A stretch of 64,000 nt of DNA from Candidatus Nitricoxidireducens bremensis (GCA_030247725.1 JAOTRT010000015.1:33105-97104); one strand, 5' to 3'. Shown: positions 7,910 through 15,650, counted from the stretch's first letter. The notes: a model not told the origin generated them from the sequence alone. Program-made: numbers and translations.

Positions 7910-9151
7910 ATGGCACTGATTGTTCAGAAATACGGCGGTACGTCCATGGGTTCGCCCGAACGTATTCGTAATGTTGCTAAGCGCGTGGCGCGCTGGAAGG
8001 CGCAGGGAAACCAGTTGGTAGTGGTTGTGTCCGCCATGTCAGGTGAGACAAATCGCCTACTGGCACTGGCCAAGGACGTTTCACCTCAGCCGAGTCCGCG
8101 CGAACTTGACGTAATGATCTCCACGGGGGAGCAGGTAACGATTGCGTTGCTGGCGATGGCCCTCAACGATATCGGCGTCAAGGCGAAGAGCTATACCGGG
8201 GCACAGGTAAAGGTTCTGACCGACAGCACCTTCACCAAGGCGCGCATTCTCGATATCGACGACCAGAACATTCGGCGCGATCTCGACGACGGGGCCGTGG
8301 TCATCGTTGCCGGCTTCCAAGGCGTAGACCAGCACGGGAATATTACGACGCTGGGACGAGGGGGGTCGGATACCTCCGGTGTCGCCCTGGCGGCTGCGCT
8401 GAAGGCGGACGAATGTCAGATTTACACCGATGTCGATGGTGTCTATACGACCGATCCGCGCATCGTCCCTGAGGCTCGCAAACTCGACAGCGTCACCTTC
8501 GAGGAGATGCTGGAGATGGCCAGTCTTGGATCGAAGGTTCTACAGATCCGCTCGGTGGAATTCGCCGGCAAGTACAAAGTCAAGCTGCGCGTGCTGTCCA
8601 GTTTCGAGGAAGAGGGCAAGGAAACCCTCGGCACGCTGATTACTTTCGAGGAAGGCAACAAGATGGAACAACCGATCATTTCCGGCATCGCTTTCAATCG
8701 GGACGAGGCCAAGCTTACGGTACTGGGCGTCCCGGATCGTCCGGGTATCGCCTATCAAATCCTCGGCGCCATCGCCGAAGCCAATATTGATGTGGATATG
8801 ATCATCCAGAACGTCGGCCATGACGGTACGACGGACTTTTCCTTCACGGTACCGCGCGGAGAGTTCTCGCGGGCGAAGACGATTCTGGAAGAGCAGGTCA
8901 AACCTCATGTCGGCGCCCGTGCCATCGAGGGCGACAGCCATATCTGCAAGGTTTCGGCCGTCGGTGTCGGCATGCGCTCCCACCCCGGTGTCGCCAGCAA
9001 GATGTTCCGTGCGCTGGCCGAGGAAGGAATCAACATCCAGATGATCTCGACTTCGGAGATCAAGATCTCTGTCGTGGTCGATGAAAAGTACCTTGAACTT
9101 GCGGTACGCGTACTTCACAAGACTTTTGAACTGGATCAGGCATCCGCCTGA
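7910..9151 (+). CDS. lysC: Aspartate kinase
   Basis: The product (413 residues) would phosphorylate aspartate in the first step towards lysine, threonine and methionine. The N-terminal kinase domain begins MALIVQKYGGTSMGSPERI and contains RGGSDTSGVALAAAL and VYTTDPRIVPEA. Two ACT domains form the C-terminal third (about residues 270-410), including LGVPDRPGIAYQILGAIAEANIDVDMI and SAVGVGMRSHPGVASKMF. These bind lysine and/or threonine for feedback inhibition in the alpha2beta2-type enzymes. An internal start for a separate beta subunit is common in this class, but I cannot establish one here. TAGAAT about 40 bases upstream could be its -10. tRNA-Ser(GCT) follows after 42 bases. Confidence 0.96.
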   Translation: MALIVQKYGGTSMGSPERIRNVAKRVARWKAQGNQLVVVVSAMSGETNRLLALAKDVSPQPSPRELDVMISTGEQVTIALLAMALNDIGVKAKSYTGAQVKVLTDSTFTKARILDIDDQNIRRDLDDGAVVIVAGFQGVDQHGNITTLGRGGSDTSGVALAAALKADECQIYTDVDGVYTTDPRIVPEARKLDSVTFEEMLEMASLGSKVLQIRSVEFAGKYKVKLRVLSSFEEEGKETLGTLITFEEGNKMEQPIISGIAFNRDEAKLTVLGVPDRPGIAYQILGAIAEANIDVDMIIQNVGHDGTTDFSFTVPRGEFSRAKTILEEQVKPHVGARAIEGDSHICKVSAVGVGMRSHPGVASKMFRALAEEGINIQMISTSEIKISVVVDEKYLELAVRVLHKTFELDQASA

Positions 9152-9193
9152 GTTGCGTTCAAGGGGCACGAACGGGTATCATCGCGCCCCATT

Positions 9194-9286
9194 GGAGAAG
9201 TGGCCGAGTGGTCGAAGGCACGCCCCTGCTAAGGGCGCATCTGGGCAAAACCTGGATCGAGGGTTCGAATCCCTCCTTCTCCGCCA
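9194..9286 (+). tRNA. tRNA-Ser(GCT), insertion site of the adjacent element
   Basis: Acceptor GGAGAAG pairs with CTTCTCC and CCA is encoded. The anticodon loop CTGCTAA gives GCT, and the long variable arm is of serine type. The last 17 bases of the gene plus one base are the left copy of an 18-bp direct repeat, so the element's DNA restores the 3' end. TATCAT at 9178-9183 may be its -10. Confidence 0.97.
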
Positions 9287-9287
9287 A
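9270..9287. repeat. attL, left 18-bp direct repeat
   Basis: TCCCTCCTTCTCCGCCAA spans the T-arm and acceptor 3' half plus CCA of tRNA-Ser(GCT). An identical copy lies at 16925-16942. Confidence 0.92.
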
Positions 9288-9306
9288 GTAACATGCTAGA
9301 CCCGCG

Positions 9307-9371
9307 CTAGGACTGAATCCTAGGCAGGTCAAGGCTCCCCGAGGGGTCGTTCTGGGAACAAAGCTGGGAAC
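9307..9371. promoter_or_regulatory. Left recombination arm: dyad and paired arm-type sites
   Basis: CTAGGA-N5-TCCTAG (9307-9323) is a perfect dyad. Further in, CTGGGAAC occurs twice with a 12-base period (9352-9359, 9364-9371). The same pair with the same period stands near the right end (16843-16850, 16855-16862). This is what integrase arm-binding sites look like; the dyad could be an excisionase site. TAGAAT at 9379-9384 may be the integrase -10, which would make a nearly leaderless message. Confidence 0.6.
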
Positions 9372-9390
9372 ATCCGGCTAGAATTCTGGG

Positions 9391-11073
9391 ATGGACTTCA
9401 AGAAAATGGGTTACCCCTCGGGCATGGAGCTGCACGGCTCCGCGTGGCGCGTTACAAAGCGCGTCCCTCAAGACCTCCTACAGCATTACCCCTCTGCCTT
9501 CCTGCGCTTCCCTACAGGCGAGCCCGACAAGAAGGCCGCAGCCCTCAAGGCTTGGCGGTGGATAACGGAGCGCGAGGAGGAGTTCCAGCGCCTTCGCCAG
9601 TCCGGGCACAGGTTCCAGCGCACCCTTACTGAGGATGAGGCCGCCCGCCTGCTTTCTCTCGCGTTGTCTTCCCGGCTTGGCGCCGATGAGGAGATGCGCG
9701 AGGAGGGATGGGAAGGGGAGTTGGAACACTCGGCCCAAGTGGTGGAAGAGTGCGACAGGGCGGAGCGGGAGGCCATTTCTGGACGATCCCTCAGCGGCAT
9801 CGGGGCACAGGCTTGGGACTGGCTACAGGGTCACGGCTATGACATAGACCCCACCTCCCCGGAGTTTCGCAGCTTCGCCCGCAAGTTCGCCAAGGTGCAG
9901 CAGCAGGCCACCAGGGCGACTCGGCAGAGGGATGCCGGCGAGTGGGTCGAGACCCCCACAGCGTCCGCTGCGGTCCCCAATAGTGGCTCCTCCAGCGTCC
10001 CGCTGCTCTCTACTGTCATCACCTACCACTTGAGTAAGCAGGACAAGGCCACGCCGATGTTCAAGAAGCAGGAGGCCGCCCTCGCCCTGTTCCTGGAGGT
10101 CATCGGGGAGCGCCCTGTCGATACGATCAGGCAGCAGGAGATAGAGGATTTCTTCGCCTTGCTGTGTCGTCTGCCTCCGCGTTGGGCGGACGTGAGGCGT
10201 AAGCGTGGCGTAGGGGCTGCCGCCATCGCGGGCATGGAGTGGCCGGCCCACATCAGTCGGGCGACCTTCGAGGACGGTTATATGGCGATGATTCGCCCCT
10301 TCCTGGTGGAGGCCCGCCGGGTGTTCGGCGATCAGGGCTTCCCGCGCCACCTGACTACTGATGGCATTAGGTATTCAGGTGCCGGAGAGAAGGGTGAGAA
10401 GATGCAACGTGCGCTCCGCCCTGATGAGCTAAAGCGGCTCTATGAGGGGCCTGAGTTCGCCGCCTTCGCCTCCGATCCGGCTAAGGAGCATTGCTACTGG
10501 CTGCCCTTAATCGGGCTCTATACGGGTGCCCGCGTCAATGAGGTCTGCCAGTTGAATCCTCAGCATGACATCCGGGAGGAGTCTGGGGTGTGGTTCTTCG
10601 ATTTCAACGAGGACACGGCAGGGGACTCACGCATCCGCAAGAGCATCAAGAATGCCGGCTCCGGGCGCCGTGTGCCGATCCATTCGCGCCTATTGGAGCT
10701 GGGCTTCCTGGCCTACGTTGATCGAATGAAGAATGCGGGCGCCACGCTGCTGTTCCCGCAGTGGTCCCCGACTAGGGGCAAGGCGAGCGGGCAGGCGGAA
10801 AAGTGGTTCCGCAAGCTGCTAACCACCTTGCACCTAAGGGACGATACTCCCCGAGCCCGGATCGTCGGCTTTCATTGCTTCCGGCATACCTTCCTAAACC
10901 GTGCGATGCACCTGGACATCGCTAACGCGGAGTGGCTGACAGGGCACGCCCCTGCTGAGGTTAGTAAGGTCGTCCGCGCCTATCAAGGGCAGGCCGAATT
11001 GACGAAAAAACGGGAGCTAATGGAGCGGCTGCACTACGACATCAGCCCGCCGCCCATCGCTCCCGCCGCCTAG
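9391..11073 (+). CDS. int: Tyrosine-type site-specific integrase
   Basis: The product (560 residues) would catalyse integration and excision at tRNA-Ser. The N-terminus GSAWRVTKRVPQDLLQHY resembles the DUF6538-type domain common in long phage integrases. A core-binding helical domain lies about residues 190-330. The catalytic set is complete: R381 in YTGARVNEVCQL, H495 and R498 in FHCFRHTF, H519 in LTGHA and nucleophile Y531. The ATG at 9391 has only a weak ribosome site, and a possible -10 lies seven bases before it. The gene reads away from attL, the usual place for such integrases. Confidence 0.93.
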   Translation: MDFKKMGYPSGMELHGSAWRVTKRVPQDLLQHYPSAFLRFPTGEPDKKAAALKAWRWITEREEEFQRLRQSGHRFQRTLTEDEAARLLSLALSSRLGADEEMREEGWEGELEHSAQVVEECDRAEREAISGRSLSGIGAQAWDWLQGHGYDIDPTSPEFRSFARKFAKVQQQATRATRQRDAGEWVETPTASAAVPNSGSSSVPLLSTVITYHLSKQDKATPMFKKQEAALALFLEVIGERPVDTIRQQEIEDFFALLCRLPPRWADVRRKRGVGAAAIAGMEWPAHISRATFEDGYMAMIRPFLVEARRVFGDQGFPRHLTTDGIRYSGAGEKGEKMQRALRPDELKRLYEGPEFAAFASDPAKEHCYWLPLIGLYTGARVNEVCQLNPQHDIREESGVWFFDFNEDTAGDSRIRKSIKNAGSGRRVPIHSRLLELGFLAYVDRMKNAGATLLFPQWSPTRGKASGQAEKWFRKLLTTLHLRDDTPRARIVGFHCFRHTFLNRAMHLDIANAEWLTGHAPAEVSKVVRAYQGQAELTKKRELMERLHYDISPPPIAPAA

Positions 11074-11077
11074 CTGC

Positions 11078-11455
11078 TTACCAATCTGCGCCCGTGTCCT
11101 CCTCGGGGTACTTCTTCGGCCGTGCGCCCTTCTGCAATTTGAGATTGTCGCGGCGGAGGTTCAGGCGGTCCCCATCGCGGTAGCGCACCTGGAAGCCCTT
11201 AGGCGGCTCCATGATGAGGCGTGCCACAGTGGCAATCCCGCCTCGAATGTCGGCCCCAGTGCAGCGCACGTAGGCATTACCCGTGCCGTTGTCGTTGACG
11301 AACCATTGATCGGTAAAGCCGGCAGCCTGCATAGCCTCGAAGTCATCGCGTAGCAGCTTGGCGAGGGCCGGCTTGTTGCCGAGCTGTACGAGTACGATGG
11401 GCTTGCCGTCGTGGTCGGTCGTGTGGCGCACTTCGCGCGGTGTGTTGATGCTCAT
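11078..11455 (-). CDS. HNH-like (AP2/HNH fold) small protein of the element
   Basis: The product is 125 residues. The central part NAYVRCTGADIRGGIATVARLIM, then GFQVRYRDGDRLNLRRDNLKLQKG, follows the layout of phage HNH endonucleases and AP2-like DNA-binding domains, in which a DGDxLNxRxxNL stretch is conserved. The catalytic HNH histidines are not seen, so a binding rather than cutting role is possible. It is the last gene of the minus-strand block and converges on the integrase, with four bases between the stops. A GGT-rich tract lies about 70 bases upstream. Confidence 0.7.
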   Translation of the reverse strand: MSINTPREVRHTTDHDGKPIVLVQLGNKPALAKLLRDDFEAMQAAGFTDQWFVNDNGTGNAYVRCTGADIRGGIATVARLIMEPPKGFQVRYRDGDRLNLRRDNLKLQKGARPKKYPEEDTGADW

Positions 11456-11693
11456 GGTGTTTCCTTTTCGATGGACGTGGCGGGGCCTCCTCGGCGTTGT
11501 GCCGTGGATCGCTTCCCGTCGCGTGGTGGTAGTGGTGGCTGCCTCGGAGTGAGACCGCGTTAGGGGTGCTGAGTGTGCAATTTCACAGCCCTAGCAGTGC
11601 ATACCCGTGGGCCTTCCTGGTCCCTCCTCGATGCCGCTTCGAGATACCCCGGAAGGCTTGCGCGTGGTGTTCTGCTAGGGGCCTGAGTCGGGG

Positions 11694-12530
11694 CTAGAAG
11701 TCGGGTTCTTCCTCTTCCCCGTCCTCGTAGAAGTCCCCCGCCGCGTACCCCTGTTCGTGCCAGTGCTCGGGCAGGAGTGCCGGCATACGTTTGTCGTAAA
11801 TTGCCAGCGCCATCGCTAGGACGTGGGGCCGCTCCGACAGCCGCCTGCCGAAGGTCCGGGAGAGCTTATCGGCCGTCTTCTGCGCCTCTTCCATGTCCTT
11901 GGCGTCGAAATCGGGTAGCTCCTCGGGTGGCGTGCCGTCCGCCTCCTTTCGGGCCTCGTACCAAGTCAGTGCGCTAAGGTCTCTGGCCGGGTTCCTCTTG
12001 CGCATCTGGTCAGCCGCCTTCCGCATATAGGCGATGGTCCGCTCAGACACACAGGCCCGCCGGGCAAGCTGGGCCTTACTGGCTCTGGTGGTCACGACGA
12101 GGCCCCAGGCTGCATTCGTTTTCTCAGCCTTCGACATAGGCAGGCGGTCGGGCGCATTGCTGCCCACGGCGCCTAATAGGGCCTGTTCCAGCGTGCCAGC
12201 GAACGGGGCCACGGGGATGGGCTCCTGATGAGGCCACTTGCCACGGCGATACGCCGCTAGGCGGTGGTGTCCATCCACGCAGTACCACGCTTCACCAGCC
12301 CACCAAATCACTACCGGCGCCAGTGTCCGCCCGTCCTTGACGGCCTTAGCCATCTCGTCGGTATGTGCTCGGCTGGCAGACTCAAGGGGCGCACGGAATT
12401 GGAACGCCTCGGGGGCCTCCCGAATGGCTCCGGTATGCAGCCTGGAAGGGGCCGGATCGGGTGCGGGCCGCCCATTCTTCAACTGCGCCCTAAGTTCTGC
12501 TACCGCTTCGCTTCGGGTCATGTTCTTCAC
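11694..12530 (-). CDS. ParB-like protein with a HTH segment
   Basis: The product is 278 residues. A ParB/sulfiredoxin-type domain is indicated by LAPVVIWWAGEAWYCVDGHHRLAAYRRGKW (about residues 70-100), where VDGHHRLAAYR is the signature. A helix-turn-helix follows: SKAQLARRACVSERTIAYMRKAA. The C-terminal half is charged and ends in EDGEEEEPDF. Such proteins in mobile elements act in plasmid or phage partition, as DNA-binding regulators, or as nucleases. The start overlaps the 3' end of the upstream 68-residue gene by 41 bases, suggesting translational coupling. Which ParB-like activity it has cannot be told. Confidence 0.8.
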   Translation of the reverse strand: MKNMTRSEAVAELRAQLKNGRPAPDPAPSRLHTGAIREAPEAFQFRAPLESASRAHTDEMAKAVKDGRTLAPVVIWWAGEAWYCVDGHHRLAAYRRGKWPHQEPIPVAPFAGTLEQALLGAVGSNAPDRLPMSKAEKTNAAWGLVVTTRASKAQLARRACVSERTIAYMRKAADQMRKRNPARDLSALTWYEARKEADGTPPEELPDFDAKDMEEAQKTADKLSRTFGRRLSERPHVLAMALAIYDKRMPALLPEHWHEQGYAAGDFYEDGEEEEPDF

Positions 12531-12696
12531 TCTCTACATTTGCAGTCATCTGCTGGTGCTCTTTCATGATTGAGGCCAGCGCCGCGTTATTGGTCAGGTG
12601 CTCCCCGGTCCTTGCGAGGTGCCCCCGTTGGTACTCCTTGAGGTAGTCAAAGGCGCTCACGGGGAACGCGATTTGACGAAATACAACTTGCTCCAT
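12490..12696 (-). CDS. Small protein of unknown function in the element
   Basis: The product is 68 residues: MEQVVFRQIAFPVSAFDYLK, then EYQRGHLARTGEHLTNNAALASIMKEHQQ and a polar tail. It looks like a small helical DNA-binding or CopG/Arc-like protein (a beta strand followed by helices with TNNAALASIM), but the match is by eye only. I take the ATG at 12696 because the reading frame further upstream is Pro/Gly-rich and unlikely. Its 3' end overlaps the ParB-like gene. Confidence 0.6.
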   Translation of the reverse strand: MEQVVFRQIAFPVSAFDYLKEYQRGHLARTGEHLTNNAALASIMKEHQQMTANVESEEHDPKRSGSRT

Positions 12697-12868
12697 TTCG
12701 TTCTGTCTTCCATGTGGTGGTGGTGAAGGGCCGCAGCAGGGCGCATATGGCCCCGCTGTGCCCTTCAAAGTGGTTGGGTGGTATGAGGGCGGGGCCAGCG
12801 GCTTGCGCCGTTCCTTGGGGCTCTGTGCGTGCCGCCATATGGGTGCCCGCCGCGCCCCTCCTCGTCGC

Positions 12869-13183
12869 CTACTTGCGCTGTGGTGCTTTGGTCCTTCGCC
12901 CTGTCAGATCAAGCATGCGTAGGGCCGCTTGCATCTCCCCAGGCGGTAGCGTGGTGCCGTGGCGGCTAAAGGCTGGCCCCGCCGTGACCTCGAACAGCCC
13001 GGCCGCTGCCGCCTCCTTGTAGCCGCGCATCCTGGAAGTGACGGCACTAAGCCCGGCAAGGCTGGAAGGATCGGCCGCCCACTCGTTGAGGGCCGCCACG
13101 ATGACCCTTAGATGGGCCTCACGGGTTGCCGTGGCGACTCGCTCGCCGGTGGTGGTAGTGGTTCGCGCTTGGCTGCCTGCCAT
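12869..13183 (-). CDS. Unknown element protein, 104 residues
   Basis: The sequence begins MAGSQARTTTTTGERVATATREAHLRVIVAALNEWAADPSSLAGLSAVTSRMRGYKEAAAAGLFEV and ends in basic residues RRTKAPQRK. The poly-Thr stretch comes from a (ACC)n tract also found near other starts of this element. The middle is helical. It follows the gp14-like gene after three bases, so it is co-transcribed with it. I do not recognise a family; a structural or packaging accessory is possible from position only. Confidence 0.6.
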   Translation of the reverse strand: MAGSQARTTTTTGERVATATREAHLRVIVAALNEWAADPSSLAGLSAVTSRMRGYKEAAAAGLFEVTAGPAFSRHGTTLPPGEMQAALRMLDLTGRRTKAPQRK

Positions 13184-13186
13184 TGC

Positions 13187-13696
13187 CTATCGCCCCTTCT
13201 TCTCGTCGGGCTGTTGGGATGACGCATAGGCCCCTGCTGCGGCCCCTGCAATCTGCAATCCGGCCCCGAGAAGGGACGGCCTGCGGATGCTGGCGAGCTG
13301 GAGGCCTGCCTGGGACATCTTGGAGACCGCCTGGGAGTGGGCCTGTTCGGCCTGCCGTACCCGGTTGGCCTCGATGGTGGCGAGGTCGGTGGCCGCGTTG
13401 TTGGTCTCCTCGGCCGCGATACGTTCCTGGGAGAGGCCAGCAAGGCCCGACTCAGCGGACACGGCGCGGATGTGGCCCTGGTCAATCAAGTGCTCACGGA
13501 AACGCTGGCTCTTGTCTTCCTGGGACTGCTGGTTGATTTGCTCGTACTGGCGATTGGTCTGGGTGCGTTCCTGCTCATAGCCGGCCTGGATCATTCCTTC
13601 CTGGGTGTTGGCGGCCGTATCGGCAGCCGAATACTGGAGGGCGGTCTGTAGAGCCGTGACGCCAAGTTGCGCCCATGCGGGACCTGTCAGGCACAT
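13187..13696 (-). CDS. T7 gp14-like internal virion protein
   Basis: The product is 169 residues. It starts MCLTGPAWAQLGVTALQTALQYSAA, has a long helical coiled-coil-prone middle rich in Gln, Glu and Ala (NRQYEQINQQSQEDKSQRFREHLIDQGHIRAVSAESGLAG), and ends with a small hydrophobic stretch GAGLQIAGAAAGAYASSQQ. This architecture matches the internal core protein B (gp14) of T7-like podoviruses, which is ejected into the host envelope to help form the DNA channel. The length is somewhat short for T7 gp14 (196). Its ATG overlaps the stop of the upstream gene (TATGTGCCTGA). Finding such a protein without capsid genes is unusual. The assignment is by pattern, not by search. Confidence 0.6.
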   Translation of the reverse strand: MCLTGPAWAQLGVTALQTALQYSAADTAANTQEGMIQAGYEQERTQTNRQYEQINQQSQEDKSQRFREHLIDQGHIRAVSAESGLAGLSQERIAAEETNNAATDLATIEANRVRQAEQAHSQAVSKMSQAGLQLASIRRPSLLGAGLQIAGAAAGAYASSQQPDEKKGR

Positions 13697-14208
13697 ACAA
13701 GGGCCTCCTCAGTAGCGGCCGGGAGAGGCATCCCGACACCGGCCCATGTCTCGCTGGCGAACTCGTACAGCCCTACGCCCGCGAACTTGGCGAGCGCATA
13801 GAGGGACGCGGCCGGGCCGCTCCCGGTGTCCTCATCGTGGGCATGGAGGAGCCCCATCCGGTCCAGTGCTGCGGCCAGTTCGGGAGAGAGGCCCCGCGCC
13901 ACGGCGAAGGCCATGAGGTTGGCCGCCCGTGCAGAGAGCCGAGCCCGGCCGATAGCCCAATCCATGGTGGCGTCCGGCATTGCAGCCTCAGCGAACGCGG
14001 AGCGCATCCACTCCGGGACGCCTTCGGGCTCCTCTCCAGTCTCCATGGCGGTGGCTAGAAGGGGGAAGACTGCCGACAGTTCGCCAGTGATGGCCTCCCG
14101 TGCAGCGGTGCGGGCCTGGGTGAGTAGGTGGCGGGCCTCCTGGGTCAGTTCAGGTGACAAGGCGGCGCCGCTGGTGGTTGTGGTGGTGGTGCTCGTTTCG
14201 GTGGTCAT
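13687..14208 (-). CDS. Unknown element protein upstream of the gp14-like gene
   Basis: The product is 173 residues: MTTETSTTTTTTSGAALSPELTQEARHLLTQARTAAREAITGELSAVFP, then a helical Ala/Glu/Met-rich body and the end LPLPAATEEALVCA-like tail. No membrane segment, Cys motif or known domain is visible. The N-terminal poly-Thr comes from an (ACC)n tract. It is the first gene of the minus-strand block, and its stop overlaps the gp14-like start by ten bases. In podoviruses the gene before gp14 encodes a small virion or assembly protein, so such a role is a guess from context. Confidence 0.65.
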   Translation of the reverse strand: MTTETSTTTTTTSGAALSPELTQEARHLLTQARTAAREAITGELSAVFPLLATAMETGEEPEGVPEWMRSAFAEAAMPDATMDWAIGRARLSARAANLMAFAVARGLSPELAAALDRMGLLHAHDEDTGSGPAASLYALAKFAGVGLYEFASETWAGVGMPLPAATEEALVCA

Positions 14209-14405
14209 AAAGTGGTCCTAAAAGGTGGTTGATAACGTAATGCCCTTGTCCTATTTCGCCCTCAATCTGTGGATAACTCCATACGCATGAAACGGCTACT
14301 AATGTGGCACTACATAGAGTAGGAAAAACAGGTGATGACGGACGGACGCATGGGGCCAAACGGCACCCCAGGACCTCAAATCCGCGATGGGCTTTGAAGT
14401 GCTCA

Positions 14406-14469
14406 GGGCGATAGCCGGGGCTTGGGGGCAATAGTCAGGGAATGCTAGGGGCGATAGTCCGGGCTTGCT
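14406..14469. repeat. Three iteron-like direct repeats
   Basis: Related 20-base units start at 14406, 14426 and 14449: GGGCGATAGCCGGGGCTTG, GGGCAATAGTCAGGGAATG and GGGCGATAGTCCGGGCTTG. The shared pattern is GGGCRATAGYCNGGGMWTG. Spacing is 20 and 23 bases, about two helical turns. Confidence 0.65.
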
Positions 14470-14518
14470 GGTTCCGATTCGGCGATGGCTTTTAATACAT
14501 ATGGTTGCGAAGAAATGT

Positions 14519-14535
14519 CCGACAAATTCTGTCGG
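14519..14535. repeat. CCGACA-N5-TGTCGG dyad
   Basis: A perfect 6-bp inverted repeat with a 5-base centre (AATTC), a plausible site for a dimeric regulator, about 310 bases before the minus-strand block. Confidence 0.5.
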
Positions 14536-14649
14536 GAATGCCTGCCATCGGATATGGGCTTGAGGCTGGCCCATCGCGCCGGCCGGCGCACCCAGTGGGG
14601 ACCTCTTAGTCGCATTGTGTTGTTACTTCTGTGGTGTTAAATCATTGAA

Positions 14650-14677
14650 ATGATAAGTTGCCTTCATTACTTATCAT
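14650..14677. repeat. 9-bp inverted repeat in AT-rich DNA
   Basis: ATGATAAGT (14650-14658) and ACTTATCAT (14669-14677) are perfectly complementary around a 10-base loop. It could be a terminator-less hairpin, an operator or an origin element. Confidence 0.5.
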
Positions 14678-14742
14678 CATAAAGCTTAAAAGCTAGTCCG
14701 TTACTATGATCTGTATCTTCAGCTTTTACAATATGCTCGGCT

Positions 14743-14787
14743 GCATGGAATGGCATAGTGCATTAGTTCGAGAAGTCCATTCCATGC
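14743..14787. repeat. 11-bp inverted repeat before the plus-strand block
   Basis: GCATGGAATGG (14743-14753) and CCATTCCATGC (14777-14787) are perfect complements with a 23-base interval, about three helical turns from centre to centre. This suits a pair of half-sites for a regulator, or a structured RNA. Confidence 0.55.
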
Positions 14788-14862
14788 GGATACCGAAAGA
14801 CTGTTCACGATTGAAAAAACCTGCTACCGTGTCTGCTCCATCTATGCCAGGGAGGTAGTGAT

Positions 14863-15102
14863 ATGGAATTAACGCTTCGCCTTACGGGGCTCGTCCCCGG
14901 CTTCGGCTTCCGCCTCGGGGGCTTCCTCATGGAGTTCGATTGGCCCTTCTTGCGCCTCGGGAAGTGGTCCCTATGGCTGGAGCGGACAGGGCACCGGCCG
15001 GAGGGCGGCAAGTGGTTCGAGGTGTGGCGGGAGGATGCTGGGACCGTGCATGTCTTCGGCCTTGGCCGTCGCCTTGTCGTGAGTTGCGGAGGTGCGGAAT
15101 GA
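14863..15102 (+). CDS. Unknown 79-residue element protein
   Basis: A good ribosome site GGGAGG precedes the ATG. The sequence is MELTLRLTGLVPGFGFRLGG, then FLMEFDWPFLRLGKWSLWLER and a beta-rich tail. It has many Gly, Leu and Trp residues but no clear membrane helix. Its TGA overlaps the next start (ATGA at 15099), so the two are translationally coupled. No family is recognised. Confidence 0.6.
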   Translation: MELTLRLTGLVPGFGFRLGGFLMEFDWPFLRLGKWSLWLERTGHRPEGGKWFEVWREDAGTVHVFGLGRRLVVSCGGAE

Positions 15103-15392
15103 GGGCGCTGTGGGCGGCTTTCGTGGCCCTGGCTACGCTCGCCGGGTGTGCCACTCACGAGTCCATCGCTAGGGGCATCCGCGAGAAGTACGTGGGACGG
15201 CCCCTTGCTGAGGCCATGAAGGGACTCGGCTACCCAGACAGGGAGGCGGTCATCAGTGGCCGGAGGATCGTGACGTGGGAGGTGAAAGGGGACCTAGACT
15301 GCGCCTTGCGGATGGAGGTCAATGACCGCGATATGGTCGTTGGGTCCAGCATCTCGGGGACGCTAGGGGGCTGCTCGGTGTTCGAGGGGTGA
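15099..15392 (+). CDS. Small lipoprotein of the element
   Basis: The product is 97 residues with a lipoprotein signal MRALWAAFVALATLAGC (lipobox ATLAGC, C17). The mature part ATHESIARGIREKYVGRPLAEAMKGLGYPD is followed by a beta-rich domain with two Cys residues (LDCALRMEVND and GGCSVFEG), probably disulfide-bonded in the periplasm. The layout resembles SmpA/OmlA-like or phage-encoded small lipoproteins. Its stop overlaps the GTG of the next gene (GTGA). The role is unknown; in a phage-derived element an envelope or superinfection role is conceivable. Confidence 0.65.
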   Translation: MRALWAAFVALATLAGCATHESIARGIREKYVGRPLAEAMKGLGYPDREAVISGRRIVTWEVKGDLDCALRMEVNDRDMVVGSSISGTLGGCSVFEG

Positions 15393-15649
15393 TTACCGAG
15401 TTCGCTTACGCTGCCTCCGCCACGGGAGGGCTGTGGGCGCTGGCCCTCGTTACGAGGAAGGAAGCCCGCGTGTCCCACTTCCTCGCCCAGGTGGGTGGGG
15501 TGTCTGGGATGGTTTCCGCTCTGCTGGCTGGCTTCGCCTTCCCAATGGCGGGCGCCCTCGGCATCCTCGCTGTAGTGAGTCAGATGGTGACCGTTAGTTT
15601 GGCCTATCGGGAGATAGAGAGGGTCCTAAACATCCCGCCGCGTCTATAG
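15389..15649 (+). CDS. Small membrane protein of the element
   Basis: The product is 86 residues with a GTG start at 15389 that overlaps the previous stop. Two to three hydrophobic segments are visible (FAYAASATGGLWALALV, VGGVSGMVSALLAGFAFPMAGALGILAVVSQMVTVSLAY). Size and topology resemble a holin or small ion-channel protein, but this is by shape only. It completes the coupled three-gene set 14863-15649 and converges on the serine recombinase with one base between stops. Confidence 0.55.
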   Translation: MITEFAYAASATGGLWALALVTRKEARVSHFLAQVGGVSGMVSALLAGFAFPMAGALGILAVVSQMVTVSLAYREIERVLNIPPRL

Positions 15650-15650
15650 C

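Larger units (their letters stand above)
14221..14862. other. Non-coding hub of the element with repeats and palindromes
   Basis: No credible gene lies in these 640 bases between the two divergent gene blocks. The left half is GC-rich and holds three iteron-like repeats (14406-14469) and a CCGACA-N5-TGTCGG dyad (14519-14535). The right half (about 14600-14860) is much more AT-rich and holds two perfect inverted repeats (14650-14677 and 14743-14787). Promoters for both blocks must be here. An origin of replication, a packaging signal or an operator set are possible. Confidence 0.7.

Noticed and set aside
14406..14469. Repeats as a CRISPR array
   Set aside because: Only three imperfect copies without spacers of equal length, and no cas genes.
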